A stretch of 64,000 bases of DNA from Dastarcus helophoroides (Eukaryota > Arthropoda > Insecta > Coleoptera > Bothrideridae): the NCBI GenBank assembly GCA_028583605.1, contig CM053327.1, positions 43,455,559 to 43,519,558 on the forward strand, read 5' to 3'. How positions within the stretch are numbered: the first letter of the stretch is position 1; each line of letters begins with the position of its first letter. The translations under genes and the position numbers were made by a program. Shown here piece by piece: positions 33,201 to 45,322 of this stretch. The notes under the pieces were generated by a model, which searched no databases, had not been told where the DNA came from, and saw only the letters and a list, made by a program, of their open reading frames with translations.

Positions 33201-36200
33201 ATTTAGACTGTTTTCTCGAAATATTTCTAAATTTCGTCCTTTTTGGCGAAATTTCGAAGTTTTTCTCAAATTTAGACTTTTTTCTCGAAATTTCGACTTT
33301 AAACTCAACATTTTGACTTCTTTTTCTCAAAAAATCGACATTTTTCTTAAATTTCGATTTTTTTTTTCAAAATTTGACTTGTTTCTGAAAATTATTTCGA
33401 CTTTGTTCTGAAAATTTCAACTTTCTTGAAATGTTACAAGGGCGTGGAAAGGACATCGATAAAAAAAAAAATGTTATTTTTAGAAATTTCGACTTTTTTT
33501 TCCAAACTTCGATTTTAAGCCCAAAATTTCGACTTTTTACCCAAAATTGCGACTTTTTTTTTTAAATTTTGACCTTTATTCTAAAAATTTTGACTTTTTT
33601 CTTGACATTTCGATCTTTTTCGCGAAATTTCGTTTTTTTTTTCTCAAATTTCAACTTTTTTTCTCAAAATTTTGACCTTAATATAGAAATTTCGACATTT
33701 TTCTGGAAATTTCGACTTTTTTTTCGAAATTTCAGCTTTTTTTTCTCAAAATCTCGACTTTTTTCTCGAAATCTCCACTTTTTATCAAATTTCGATTCTT
33801 TTCACGAAATTTCAAAATTTTGCTCGAAACTTCCTTTTTTGTTTCTCAAATTTCGACTTTTTTCTCGAATTTCGACTTTAAACTCAACATTTTGACTTAT
33901 TTTTCTCAAAATGTCGACATTTTTCTTAAATTTCGACTTTATTTTCAAAATTTGACTTTTTTCTGAAAATTATTTCGACTTTATTCTGAAAATTTCAACT
34001 TTTTCGAAATGTTACAAGGGCGTGGAAAGGACATCGATTAAAAAAAATGTTATTTTTAAAAATTTCGACTTTTTTTCCAAACTTCGATTTTAAGCTCCAA
34101 ATTTCAACTTTTTTCCCGAAAGTTCGACTTTTTTCGTAAATTTCGACTTTTTTTCTCAAAATTTTGACTTTTTTTTAACATTTCGACCTTTTTCGCGAAA
34201 TTTCGTTTTTTTTTCTCAAATTTCAACGTTGTCCTCGAAATTTTGACCTTAATATAGAAATTTCGACATTTTTCTGGAAATTTCGACTTTAAAGTCAAAT
34301 TTCGACTTTTTTTGAAATTTCAACTTTTTTGTCCCAAAATGTCGACTTTTTTCTTGAAATTTTGACCTTAATATAGAAATTTTGACATTTTTCTGGAAAT
34401 TTCGACTTTAAAGTCAAATTTCGACTTTTTTTGAAATTTCAACTTTTTTGTCTCAAAATTTCGACTTTTTTCTCGAAATCTCCACTTTTTATCAAATTTC
34501 GACTTTTTCTCGAAATTTAGACGTTTTTCTACAAATTTGGATTTTTTTCTCAAATTTCTACTTTTTTCTCGGAATTTGGACTTATGTTTTTCTCAAATTT
34601 CGACTCTTCTTCTCAAAGTTTCGAGCTTATAAGTTCGAAGTTTCGACTTTTTCTCAAATTTCGACTTTTTTCTCAAATTTCGACATTTTTCTTAAATTTC
34701 GACTTTTTCCTGAAATGTCGACTTTGTTCTAAAGATTTCAAATTTTTCGAAATGCTGCAAAGGCGTAAAAAGGACATCGATTAAAAAAAATGTTATTTTT
34801 AAAAATTTCAATTTTTTTTTTCCAAACTTCGATTTTAAGCCCAAAATTTCGACTTTTTTCCCGAAATTGCGACTTTTTTTTTAAATTTCGACCTTTCTTC
34901 TAAAAATTTTAACTTTTTTCTTGACATTTTGACCTTTTTTTGCGAAATTTCGTTTTTTTTCTCAAATTTTAACTTTTTTCTCGAAATTTTGAGCTTAATA
35001 TAGAAATTTCGACATTGTCTGGAAATTTCGACTTTAAAGTCAAAATTTTGACTTTTTTGTCAAAATTTCAACTTTTTTTCCCAAAATTTCGACTTTTTTC
35101 TCGAAATCTCTACTTTTTATTAAATTTCGACTTTTTCTAGAAATTTCGACGTTTTTCTACAAATTTCGACGTTTTTCTATAAATTTCGACTTTTTTCTCA
35201 AATTTCTGCTTTTTTCTCTGAATTTCGACCTACGTTATTCTTAAATTTTGAGCCTATTTCTCGAAATTTCGAGCTTATAAGGGCGAAGTTTCGTCTTTTT
35301 CTCAAATTATGACTTTCTTCTCAAATTTCGACTTTTTTCTCGAAATTTTGATCTTAGTGACGAAATTTCGATTCAGAACTCGAAATTTCGACTTTTTTTT
35401 CGAAATTTTAACTTTAATCTCGAAATTTTTAAGAAAAAGACCCAAATTTGATAATTAAACATAGCAATTATTAAACTACCAATTGTCAAGATTGTTAGGA
35501 AAGGGGAGTGGTGGGACGTAACTGTCGTCTGCCTAATTTAACCATAGAGTGTGCTTATTATAGAGCGACTTATTCTCGAAATTTAAAAAAAAAATTCGAT
35601 ATCAAAGTCGAAATTTTGAGATTAAAGTCAAAATTTCGAGAATAACATCGGAATCTTATGAAAAAAGTAGAAATTTCAAGAAAAAAGTCGAATTTTCTAT
35701 ATCAAAGTCGAAATTTTAAGATTAAAGTCAAAATTTCGAGATTAACATCCGAATTTTATGAATAAAGTAGAAATTTCAAGAAAAAATTCGGATTTTCGAT
35801 ATCAAGTCGAAATTTTGAGATTAAAGTCAAAATTTCGAGATTAACATCGGAATCTTATGAAAAAAGTAGAAATTTCAAGTAAAAAGTCGAATTTTCGATA
35901 TCAAAGTCAAAATTGCGAGATTAAAGTCAAAATTTCGATATTAATCTCGGAATTTTAGGGAAAAAAGTAGAAATTTTAGGAAAAAAGTAAAAATTTCAAG
36001 AAAAAGGTCGAATTTTCGAGAAAAAAGTCGAAATCTTGAGTGTAAAGTCGAAATTTCGGGTTTAAAGCCAAAATTTCGAGTTTAAATCCGAAATTTTGAG
36101 ATTAAAGTCGAAATTGCGAGAAAAAAAGTCGAAATTTCGAAAAAATCTACATTTCGAGAAACAAGTTAAAATCTCTTAAAATATTTATTTTATTTAAATC
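30212..36200. repeat. Large GAAATTTCGAC-type array with higher-order structure, about 6 kb
   Basis: Roughly 20-bp degenerate units of AAATTTCGACTTTTTTCTCG type fill the interval. A distinct spacer, GAAATGTTACAAAGGCGTGG then AAGGACATCGATTAAAA, recurs near 30401, 30864, 31717, 32139, 32783, 33427, 34004 and 34748; two successive steps are exactly 644 bp. Orientation is plus up to about 35415, then a non-array spacer of about 150 bp, then minus orientation (AAAGTCGAAATTTCGAG) to about 36200. All of the many open frames here (runs of Phe, Arg, Lys, Ser, Asn) are readings of the array in both strands and are not genes. Confidence 0.95.
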
Positions 36201-36304
36201 AATGTCTTTTTTACTCTTTTGTAAAATGTCGAAATTTCAAAATATAATTTTTTTTAATCAATGCCTTCTTACGCTTTTGTAAAATATAGACGTTGAACTC
36301 GAAA

Positions 36305-36411
36305 TCAGAGAGAAAGATGACAGCTTGGCTATCGAAACGCGTTAAAGCAACCTCTGTTGTGTTTTTTAATCTTTCTTGGTTTCAGGGAACTATTTCTGTG
36401 TTTCAATTATT
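36305..36411 (+). mobile_element. Foldback element arm, solo right arm (copy 3)
   Basis: Contains GCTTGGCTATCGAAACGCGT, GCAACCTCTGTTGTG and TCTTTCTTGGTTTCAGGG-like words in the right-arm orientation. It directly follows the 6-kb array, just as the truncated right arm of copy 2 directly precedes an array. No matching left arm is seen at 30.2 kb. Confidence 0.8.
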
Positions 36412-39112
36412 GAGGAGGCAAATTTTTAAAATTTCTAAATCAAATATTATCTAACAGGACAGAGTTTAGCGTTGGTTAATAAATTTGTGCTTTAAAAAAA
36501 CGCCAAGAAAACTGTTTGTAACTACACAACAGGAAACAAGGACGCAATATTAATAAAAGTTAATTCTCGCTGCTTGGCAAATGCCATTTTCTCAGAGAGC
36601 CTCGAACTGTTTTCTGAGAAAACAACTTAACGATCTAATAAATCCCTTCCTTAATTAACAGAATGATATTTAACCTATTTTAGAAAAGATTCCTTGTGCA
36701 ATAAAGATCGAAATTTTCCTTAACTGCAACGTTTATTCGCTGCAATTCAACGAAAGCTCTTGAAACGTTCCCTTTACGTCATTTATGTTTAGAATTATAG
36801 GTCAATAAAAGAACGATTTTTAAGTTTTTTTCATTTGCTGCCGTTTGAAATGCACAACCAGGGAACAATTCTCCTACCAAGATAAAATTCGCAAGTGAAC
36901 AACTATTCAATAAAATGTTTTATTTGATTTCGTTGGCATTACGAAATAAATAAACTTTCTGAATGCTTTTAGGCGGACGACATTTACTGTCATTTTATGG
37001 GACGAAGGGATTTAAAATTTCAAGTTTGTCTATCCGGAGATGGATGATCTCGTAAAAGCGCAGCGACTTTCGTCTATACAAGCTCAACGTAACGAAGAAA
37101 TTGAGATATCTCATTCGGATAGTTTCTAAAACTAAACTTGCCTTTAAGCTTCACCTTCGTCGAAATTCTCAAATAGTTTATAAATTTTTTATTGTGCTTG
37201 GTGATATGAATGGATAACACTCTATTGAGCCGCATACCACCAAAAGTAGGAACACTTTATATTCATCTGGAGTCAGGTATTAGCGATCGACGTAAGATAA
37301 TTCTTTTCTTACGTAGAGATGCAATTCTATTCACACAAGAAATAAAAGAATTTAGGGTATTCAGGTTCCTAATTCAGTTTCATTTTGAAATTAAAAATAT
37401 TGACTTTACATATTTTACAAATATTGACATTAAATCTTGTCCCCTGAAACCAAGAAAGATTAAAAAACACAACAGATGTTGCTCTAACGCGCTTCGATAG
37501 CCAAGCTATCATCTTCAGAGAGATACAAATACATTGTCGCATTAAAATACTTTCTAATGACATTTTCCAATGTCTTGTGAAAGTCAAATGTGATTGCCGC
37601 GAAATCTTCGCACGTTAAAGAAAAAGGCACTGGTATTTGTCACGTAGTTTCACAATTTTGTTTTTTTGTAAGGATTTCGAATAGAGAACGCTAGAAAAAT
37701 ATTGAAACCTATTTATTCGACAAACATGTTTGATTTAAATTTTAAAACATATTCATAGGACTCTTCCATTTCCTTTCAGAATATCAAGATTATGCAAATA
37801 GAACGTCAATGTTTCCTTAGAATTCAACCAAACTGAACTGCAAATGGAATTTACTGCCAATAAAGTTGCGGATAAGTCATGAATATTATATGTACAAATA
37901 TAAAAGGCTCTTAATGGAATGGCTCGCTTGGAATAGAATCTTTTTTGTCCACGTCGAACATTAAATATGATTTATCAATTATTCCCAACATTTCACTTCG
38001 TTTTCAGATCTATTATTCTGATTTATAATGAGTATTTGTTTAGCTTGATAACAGTAGGATGAAAATGTAAAAAATACTGTAGACTGGGGCTTTTTTCCTA
38101 TAAATTAAAGTCACTTGGATCCCAATTAATCCGATTTTGGTTTCTATATTAATCCCAGCAACCTGTTTGATTTCAATTTATCAAAACGTTCGTCTGATGT
38201 AACTTTAATTCTTGTATGGATTTGCATCATAGCAAATTCCATTAGATACAAGCGCCCACGGCGTGACATGCGTTTAGGTACTTTGAGCAACTACTACGAA
38301 CTAGTGCTACACGATGCAGAGTCAATAACATAAAATTGTGACTTAAGTCGTACATCAAACATGTTGTTGACAAAATATTTCGGATTTGAGAAATTATTTT
38401 TATACATTTGTTCAAATCTTGTTTGTAAATAACATTAATTTGCAACTCCTCGTCTGTCTATAACTATACTTTATTATCTTTCTATTTTTTTACCTGTTAA
38501 TATCAACTGCTTGAAAATTTGTTGCGAATGACAGGTTTAGTTTAATCTAATAAAGCTTTGATACTTTATTATTCGTTCGGAACTTGTTAATTTAAAAAGT
38601 TTTCATTTCAAAATCACTGTATAAAGTCACGTACGCCTCTATAAACATGCATTTGGCAGATAATGACAAAAAAAGTCGAATTTTAAAACACAGTTGCTCA
38701 AAGCTTGAAACTTTTGCAAAAATTACATATTTGAACGTTTTCAAATCAAAATCGGTGTCCAGCGTTCAAAGAAATTAGGTCAGATTTGTATACACATTTG
38801 TTGCCTGCAATTCATTTTATTTTTATCTCACTTTGATTAAACTTTTTTAATAATCCAGACAAAAATGTTTGAAATTCAAGCTTAGAATCAAACTGTTCTA
38901 AAGGAAATTATACATTTATAGATCGACTCGCTATGTACCGATGAGATTACGTTTCAGGAAGCATTAGTCTTTTCTCAAATGTTAAGAAGTTAATTTTTGG
39001 GTAACTTGCTCTACACATACCCTTCTTTTCAGTGGTGTGTTTTGAATCTTTTTTTCCCCGGCCGACATTTCTATTTTGATACAACAAAACTCTTTAATCA
39101 GGCAAATTGTGG
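36412..39112. other. Mostly unique sequence, no gene recognised
   Basis: Apart from the foldback arm at 37419-37526, nothing recognisable. The open frame at 37210-37500 runs into the foldback arm, so its end is repeat-derived. Base composition is AT-rich but not tandem. Confidence 0.45.
37419..37526 (-). mobile_element. Foldback element arm, solo left arm (copy 4)
   Basis: AAATCTTG-TCCCCTGAAACCAAGAAAG, CACAACAGATGTTGCTCTAA, then CTTCGATAGCCAAGCTATC and ATCTTCAGAGAGATAC, ending at 37526. No right arm follows. On the minus strand it contains the hammerhead-like core described in Part 2. Confidence 0.85.
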
Positions 39113-39234
39113 TTAAAACGACGTCATGTACTATTAACGACGTCATGTATTACCAACGACGTCATGTACTACCAACGATGTCATGTACTACCAACGACAT
39201 CGTGTACTACCAACAACGTCATGTATTACCCACG
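39113..39234. repeat. 20-bp tandem repeat with GACGTCA words, about six copies
   Basis: The unit CGACGTCATGTACTACCAA recurs about six times with single-base changes. It carries the palindrome GACGTC and the CRE-like half GACGTCA in most copies. The open frame across it (39107-39358) simply repeats the unit every 20 bases. Confidence 0.85.
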
Positions 39235-39504
39235 GTTTTCGTTCTGTAACAGAATAAAGACTCGGTTTTACCGCCTCATGGGCCATAAAAAAAATGCGAT
39301 AAGCAAAGTAAATACCGCGGCACCGTGCCGAGAATATGTTGTCATACAGTCAAAGTAATGAGTTAACGCCATATAAAGTATATGGTTAACGTTACAGGCA
39401 ACTTTAAATCCTGTGGTGTATATTACTATTGCCTGCCTATCTTAGGATTTCAATGCCCATTTTTAGGCCCTTAGAAGTTGAATTTTGAAAAATCCTTTTT
39501 TAGT

Positions 39505-39625
39505 ACTCACCTACGTTAAACGTAACCTCCGTGTGCAAAATGTTATTCTTGTAAAGCCACCTGTTTAAGCTGTGCTCTGTTTGCCAGTCAGTGTAAGAAT
39601 TTTTTTAAATAGATAAAAAACAAAT
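39505..39625. repeat. Single diverged unit of the 159-bp satellite
   Basis: GTACTCACCTACGTTAAACG, CCGTGTGCAAAATG, TTAAGCTGTGCTCTGTTTG and CAGTCAGTG align in order with the 159-bp unit of 24.6-28.3 kb. It stands alone, so it is either an ancestral copy or an escaped unit. Confidence 0.7.
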
Positions 39626-39999
39626 TGAGTTTAAATACGAAATTTTAGGAAAAAAGGCCAAGATTCGAAATTAAAGTCAACATTGGTTTAAAAGGTATAA
39701 ATGGTAATTTTGTCATCAAAATTTTATAAAAAAATAATTTTAAAATCGAAATAGAGAATCTCCGAAAATTACTCATTAAAGTATCGAGAAAAATGATATA
39801 TTTTTTTTAAAATGTTGGAAACTTCTAGCAGGGAAATCGATATTTTCAAAAACGGCCAAGTTTTCAACTGAAATCTGAGGAAAAAGGTTAACATTTCCAG
39901 ATATTTTGATATGTTAAAATCGCTGGATGATGCAGCAATTTTGAGTTAAATTGGAAATTTTGGTGAGAAAACAAAAACAAAAACATTTCTCTGGATTCT

Positions 40000-40245
40000 G
40001 GATTTGTTGTGGGTTGCCTAAAGTTTAGGCCAACACTTAGGCCACTCTTTCCGGGCCCATTGTGCAATCCCCGTGATTGAGATGTCTTAGGTCATTCATT
40101 CAGCCATCCAACCTTGTCGAGAAACTGAAGAACGTCCCCTGGATGCGCCTCTCTCAATCAAAACATTTTGATTTCTAAATATTTTGAGCCCCGGAAAGGG
40201 TGGCCTAAGTGCTGGCTTAAACTTTAGGCAACCCACAACGAATCC
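40000..40245. mobile_element. MITE with about 56-bp terminal inverted repeats
   Basis: The left end GGATTTGTTGTGGGTTGCCT, then AAAGTTTAGGCC and CTTAGGCCACTCTTTCC, is matched by the reverse complement of the right end with about five mismatches. The middle 130 bases are non-coding. The target-site duplication is not clear, so the superfamily is not assigned. Confidence 0.8.
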
Positions 40246-40389
40246 ATGTTAAAAATTGTTGGATAAGGTAAAAATTTCGAGTTAACGTGGAAATTGTGGA
40301 AAAAAAAATCAAAAATATGAAATTCTCCAATAAAACCCAAAATATATACCAAAAAAAACTTCTTTATTTTTTGCACCTCAAAAGTCCAC

Positions 40390-42345
40390 CAAGGTAAGAT
40401 TACGTGTTAAATGACGCAAGATCAAAATTACATAGGTGACGTGATGTCACTGATTAAGGTCGCCTGTGGTCACAGTCACAAATTCACTATAATTCGAGAT
40501 TACCTGAGCTCAAGATCATACGAGTTCAAGATCACACGAGCCAAAAATCGAGAGTTCAAAATCACGTGAAATTAAGGCCACGTGAACCCAGAGTCACGTA
40601 GGTTCATGGTCACGTAGATTTAAGTCATGTAAGTTCAAGGTCACCTAGATTTAAAGTCGCGTGAGTTCAAGGTTACGTAGATTTAAAGTCGCGTGAGTTC
40701 AGGGTCATTTAAGTTCAAATTCATATAAGGTCAAGGTCACATGAATTGAAGATCACGTGTGGCCAAGGTCGCTTTGGGTCAGGGTCATCTGAATTCAGAA
40801 TTACATTCTCCCAACGTTGCAAGTATTCAAGGTCACGTAAGCTTTAGGCCACCTGTAGCCAGAGTCGCGTGGGTTGAAGGTCACCTAGATTTAAAGTCAC
40901 GTAGGTTTAAGGTCACGTAGATATTAAGTCACGTGATTTCAAGGTCATTTAAGTTAATGGTTATATAGAATCAAGGTCAAATGAATTCAAGATCGTGTGT
41001 GGTGAAGGTCGTTTTAGATCAGGGTCACCTGACTTCAGGATTACATCCTCCCAACATTGCGAGTATTCAAGGTCACGTAAGCTCAAGGCCACGTGAAGCC
41101 AGCGTTACGTGGGCCCAAAGTCACGTAGATTTAAAGTCATGTGAGTTCAAGGTCACGTAGATTTAAAGTCATGTGAGTTGAAAGTCACGTAGATTTAAAG
41201 TCACGTCAGTTCAGTAAGTTCAAATTCATATAAGGTCAACATCACATGAATTAAAGGTCATGTGTGGCCAAAGTCACTTTAGGTCAGGGTCATCTGAGTT
41301 CAAAATTACATTCTCCCAACGTTGCAAGTATTCAAGGTCACGTAAGCTTTAGGCCACCTGTAACCAGCGTCGCATGGGTTCAAGGTCTTGTAAATTTAAA
41401 GTCACGTGGGATCAAGGTCACGTAGATTTATAGTCACGTGAGTTTAAGGTCACATAGATTTAAGGTCACGTGAGTTCAAGGTCATTTAAGTTAAAGGTTA
41501 TATAGAATCAAGGTTACATGAATTCAAGGTCGTGTGTGGTGAAGGTCGCTTTAGATCAGGGTCATCTGAGTTCAGGATTACATTCTCCTAACATTGCGAG
41601 TATTTAAGGTCACGTAAGCTCGAGGCCAAGTGAAGCCAGCGTAACGCGGGCTCAAGGTCACGTAGATTTAAAGTCATGTGAGTTCAAGGTCACTTAAGTT
41701 GAAGGTCATACAGGGCAAGGTCATATGAATCCAAGGTCACGTGTGGCAAAGGTCGCAGTAACCTGAGTTCAGAATTACCTTCTCCCAACGTTGCAAGTAT
41801 TCAAGATCATGTAAGCTCAAAGCCACGTGACTCCAAGAACGCGTCAACTTAAGGTCACTTGAGTTCTAGGTTGGGCCAGCTCAAGGTCACTTGGGTTTCA
41901 GGTTACGCCAGTTCAAGGTCACTTGAGTTCAAGTCGGGGGACATGTGAGTTCGAAGTCAGGCAAGTTCAAGGTCACGTGAGTTCGAGGTCACGTGAGTTC
42001 GAGATCACGCGAGTTCAAGGTCACGTAAGTTCAAGGTTACATGTGATCAAGGTCACGTTAGTTGGAGGTTACCTGAGTTGGAGGTCACGTGAGTTCGAGG
42101 TCACGTGAGTTCAAGGTCACGTAAGTTTAAGGTTACATTAGATCAAGGTCACGTGAGGTCGGGGGTCATGTGAGTTCGAGGTCACACAAGTTCAAGGTTA
42201 CATGAGGTCAGGTCACGTGAGGTCGGGGGTCATGTAGGTTCGAGGTCACGCAAGTTCAAGGTCACGTAAGTTCGAGGTCACGTGAGTTAGAGGTCACGTG
42301 AATTCGAGGTCACGTGCCGTCAAGGTCGCCTTAAGTCAGGGTTAG
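40390..42345. repeat. Minisatellite of TTCAAGGTCACGTGAG-type units, 2 kb
   Basis: Irregular 18-22 bp units combine TCAAGGTCA with ACGTGA or ACGTAGATTTAAAG. A longer landmark (ATTACATTCTCCCAACGTTG then CAAGTATTCAAGGTCACGTA) recurs near 40800, 41040, 41305, 41580 and 41780, giving a loose 205-275 bp higher-order period. TCAAGGTCA matches the extended half-site of FTZ-F1/NR5A and ERR-type nuclear receptors, and CACGTG is an E-box core; whether they are used is unknown. The 61-residue open frame at 41923-42108 is array-derived. Confidence 0.9.
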
Positions 42346-43789
42346 TTATTGCAACTGTTAGACTAAAGTGGTGCAGACTCCAACTTGAGTTCTAGTTTAA
42401 AAAGTGAAAAGTGATCTTAGAATCATAAAAATGTTGTAATTCTAATTTGAGTAAAATTACAATGTTTTTGCAAATTATGCAAAACATTTTGAAATTGAAA
42501 GATCCGTTCTGAAGTCAATCGAAAAACAGAACCACTTATTAAACACTCGAACGGACGTCGAAGCAATATTACACGCTTCGGCAAACATTACCGCTAATTG
42601 AAATGTTTCGGGTTTTCGTGGAAAACCGAACCCTTTCCAGATGCCCGCGACGCGCTATCTATCTCGACGCGATCCACTTTATCTTACAAAAATGTAAATA
42701 CAGATCCTTTCGCGGTATTTCTCCATTTACTGTGTCAACTCGGATAAATTGCACCCCTTGTTCGACCTCCCGAACCTATCGATTATTCCCTTTATACAAA
42801 AGCCATTTTTCCGCTGACTCCGTCCTTTCGAAATGACAATAAAAATGCATCCTGGCTGGATACGACGACAATGAGGGAGCTGTTGGAAAATTTGCTTTTA
42901 AGCTTGGCAGATGTAATTGATTGCGGATTGTCTGGGCGGACTAAGCAATAATTTCGACTCCTTGGAATGTAGTGGGTAGAGACCGGATTATATGCAACAA
43001 AAAGCCTGAAATATGCATACAAATATGCAAGCAAACTGCTTAAAATATGCATGAAGTGTGTCAAAATCTACAGCCTTAAGTGATAATGTTAATTTGTACA
43101 AAGTTGCTTCTGATGTGAATAATTTTTTTTTGAACATATTTGGTTCTAGTTTGAACAAATTTGCTTTTAATTTCAATAAACTTGAATAGGTTGATTCTAA
43201 TTTGAAGAAAATTATTATTCATTTAAATAAGTTTGGTTCTACTGTGAACAAAATTGTTTTTGATTTAAATATAATTTAAATTATACAAATTTGCTATCAA
43301 TTTGAACAAAAGAGCTTTTCAATTTTGATGAATTTCTAGAATGTGATCATCCAAATTTAAACATTTTTCTCGAAATTTATTTTTTTTTCTCTCACAATGT
43401 AATGTATAAATTTCAAAATCTTCTGTTAAAATTTCTAACATTTTGTCGTGTTTTTGTCAAAGTTTTGGATTTCATAATAAAATTTTTTCGTAGTTAAATC
43501 TCTCATTTCCTAATAGCAATAATTAACTTTGCTATTTCATATTCTCCAAGAAATAACTGCAACACAAAAGCACAAAAGTCAAAACATTTAACTGTGAGTG
43601 TTATAATATTGTTCAAATCAAAATAATGAATATTTTAAGAAATGTCATCAAAAATGTAATAGCGTCGCCAAACGCTCAGCCCTAAGTAATTCTTGTCACT
43701 CGCTCCGGGGTTATTCGCATGCGTAGTCGCAATATGTGCGTCTGTGAAGCGTATCTATTAAGCCGATTTTAATCTCGCATGTCTCATCC
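42346..43789. other. Mostly unique sequence, no gene recognised
   Basis: The stretch around 42540-42840 is less AT-rich and has a 77-residue plus-strand frame and a 90-residue minus-strand frame, neither with a recognisable motif or splice context. The remainder is AT-rich. Confidence 0.4.
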
Positions 43790-44783
43790 GTCTATCGTAG
43801 GGGTCGGCAAACTTTTAAACCGAAAGAGCCAGTCGCAATAAAAAAAAATAATTTCGTGAATTTCAAAGAGGCACAAACTTTTTATTTCTGAGTTTTACAT
43901 TTTATTTCAAAATTAAATCAGATAAATCAGACAAAATATGGGTCAGAGAGAGACCCCTCTGACCCATGCAGTCAAACGAAAATATATTCAACACAAAAGA
44001 CTTTTTATTGCTCAAAATTTTGAACTTTACTTCAAAATTTGCCTTTTTTTTCGCAATTTAGGCTTTGAACTCTTCTCTATATTAATCTTCTTTTTTTAAT
44101 ATCTATTTTGTTCCTAAATTTTACCGCAAATATTCCTTTCTTCTCAAAACTTGACAATTTGTGATAATGTTTACTTTTTTCTAATTCGACTTACTAAAAG
44201 ATTCGACTTATTTCTCAAAAATTCATCTTTTGTCGATTTTTCAATAAAAAAAGTAAAAAATTTGAAGTAACTGGAAATGTTAAGTAAAATAGTTTTTGAA
44301 AATTTCGACCGTTTTTTCAAAGTTTTCTTTTTTCGAAATTTAGATTTATTGTCAAATTTTACTTTTTTCCAAAATTACATTTTTTCAACTTTGTTCTAAA
44401 TTGCCGCTTTGTTCTAGAACATTCTACATTTTTTTTAAAATTCGTCTTTTTAAAAAATTTGGGCATTTTCCCCAAAATTGACTTTTACTAAACATTTAAA
44501 CTTTTATGTATTTTTTACAAATTTGGACCTGTTAGGCAAAATTCAGTTTTTTTCGTTTATAGTTCGACATTTTATTGTTTCTGTAAACTGCGATCTTTTA
44601 ACAAAATTTATCTACATATTTTTAAAATGTTTGTCTTAATCTCAAAATTTGACTTTCTCTGGGAAATTTTGACCTTCAACACTTAAACACTTTTCTCGAA
44701 ATTTCTATATTCTTTTCAAAATTCGTCCTTTTTCCAAATATTGACTTTTACAAAACATTTAAACTTTTATGTATTTTCTACAA

Positions 44784-45322
44784 TGCAAGCTAGACTACAA
44801 ATTCATGCAGCCCTCCAGGCGGCGTGTATAGTGGCGAATCATAGGTAGCTGAACTACCAACAATTGAAACACTGCCACCTAGCGAAGCGGTTGCTCTCTA
44901 GGAAAATTCCTAGAAGACAAGGATTTTAATGCACAGACCATGCTTGACGCCTATGAATGTGTTAGTACTTATTTGTCGGAACATTTATTAGCATTCGAGT
45001 TGGATATACCAAACTGACGAGATCTAACAAGATCGAAACCGGTATTTGGTTTCGAAACTTCGAATCGAATAAATGTTCAAACCTATTGGTCTGTGCATTA
45101 GAATCCTTGCCTTCTGGGAACTTTTCCTAGAGAGCAACCGCTTTGCTAAGCGGCAGTGTTTCAACTCTTGGTAGTTCAGCTACCTATGATTCACTATATG
45201 CGCCTGAAGGGCTGCATGAATTTGTAGTCTAGGTTGCATTCTACTTGCATCTCTGAAAACAAATTAAACTGTTTCCATTTCCAAGATAATCACTGTTTTC
45301 GAAATACCATCCTGTGCATTAT
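44784..45322 (+). mobile_element. Hammerhead-ribozyme element, locus C, nested in hAT, 13-bp target-site duplication
   Basis: The insertion is flanked by GTATTTTCTACAA at 44771-44783 and 45323-45335, in the hAT interior. Its left part (44784 to about 44940) is an antisense copy of the 3' half of the unit. The right part (about 44941-45322) is sense: lead-in, ribozyme, GAGAGCAACC block and ATGAATTTGTAGTCTAGG block. A tail extension follows (CTCTGAAAACAAATTAAACT to CCATCCTGTGCATTATA), shared with locus D. This is the inverted-plus-sense build also seen at loci A and B. Confidence 0.93.
44993..45065 (+). ncRNA. Type I hammerhead ribozyme, intact core (locus C)
   Basis: Stem I 5' strand ACCAAA 45008-45013; core CTGACGA 45014-45020; stem II GATCT 45021-45025, loop AACA 45026-45029, AGATC 45030-45034; GAAA 45035-45038; stem III A-C with G-T around C45040-G45041; A45044 at position 17, cleavage predicted between 45044 and 45045; stem I 3' strand TTTGGT 45045-45050 (6 of 6 pairs). 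The outer helix ATTCGA 44993-44998 pairs with TCGAAT 45060-45065; the middle helix has one mismatch. All invariant bases are present. Confidence 0.94.

Noticed and set aside
30391..34784. Many 60-156 residue open frames rich in Phe, Ser, Lys, Arg and Asn on both strands
   Set aside because: All are readings of the roughly 20-bp GAAATTTCGAC units; they repeat with the array and exist on both strands at once.
42603..43064. Overlapping 77- and 90-residue open frames in a less AT-rich patch
   Set aside because: No motif or splice context supports either strand; kept only as unexplained sequence.
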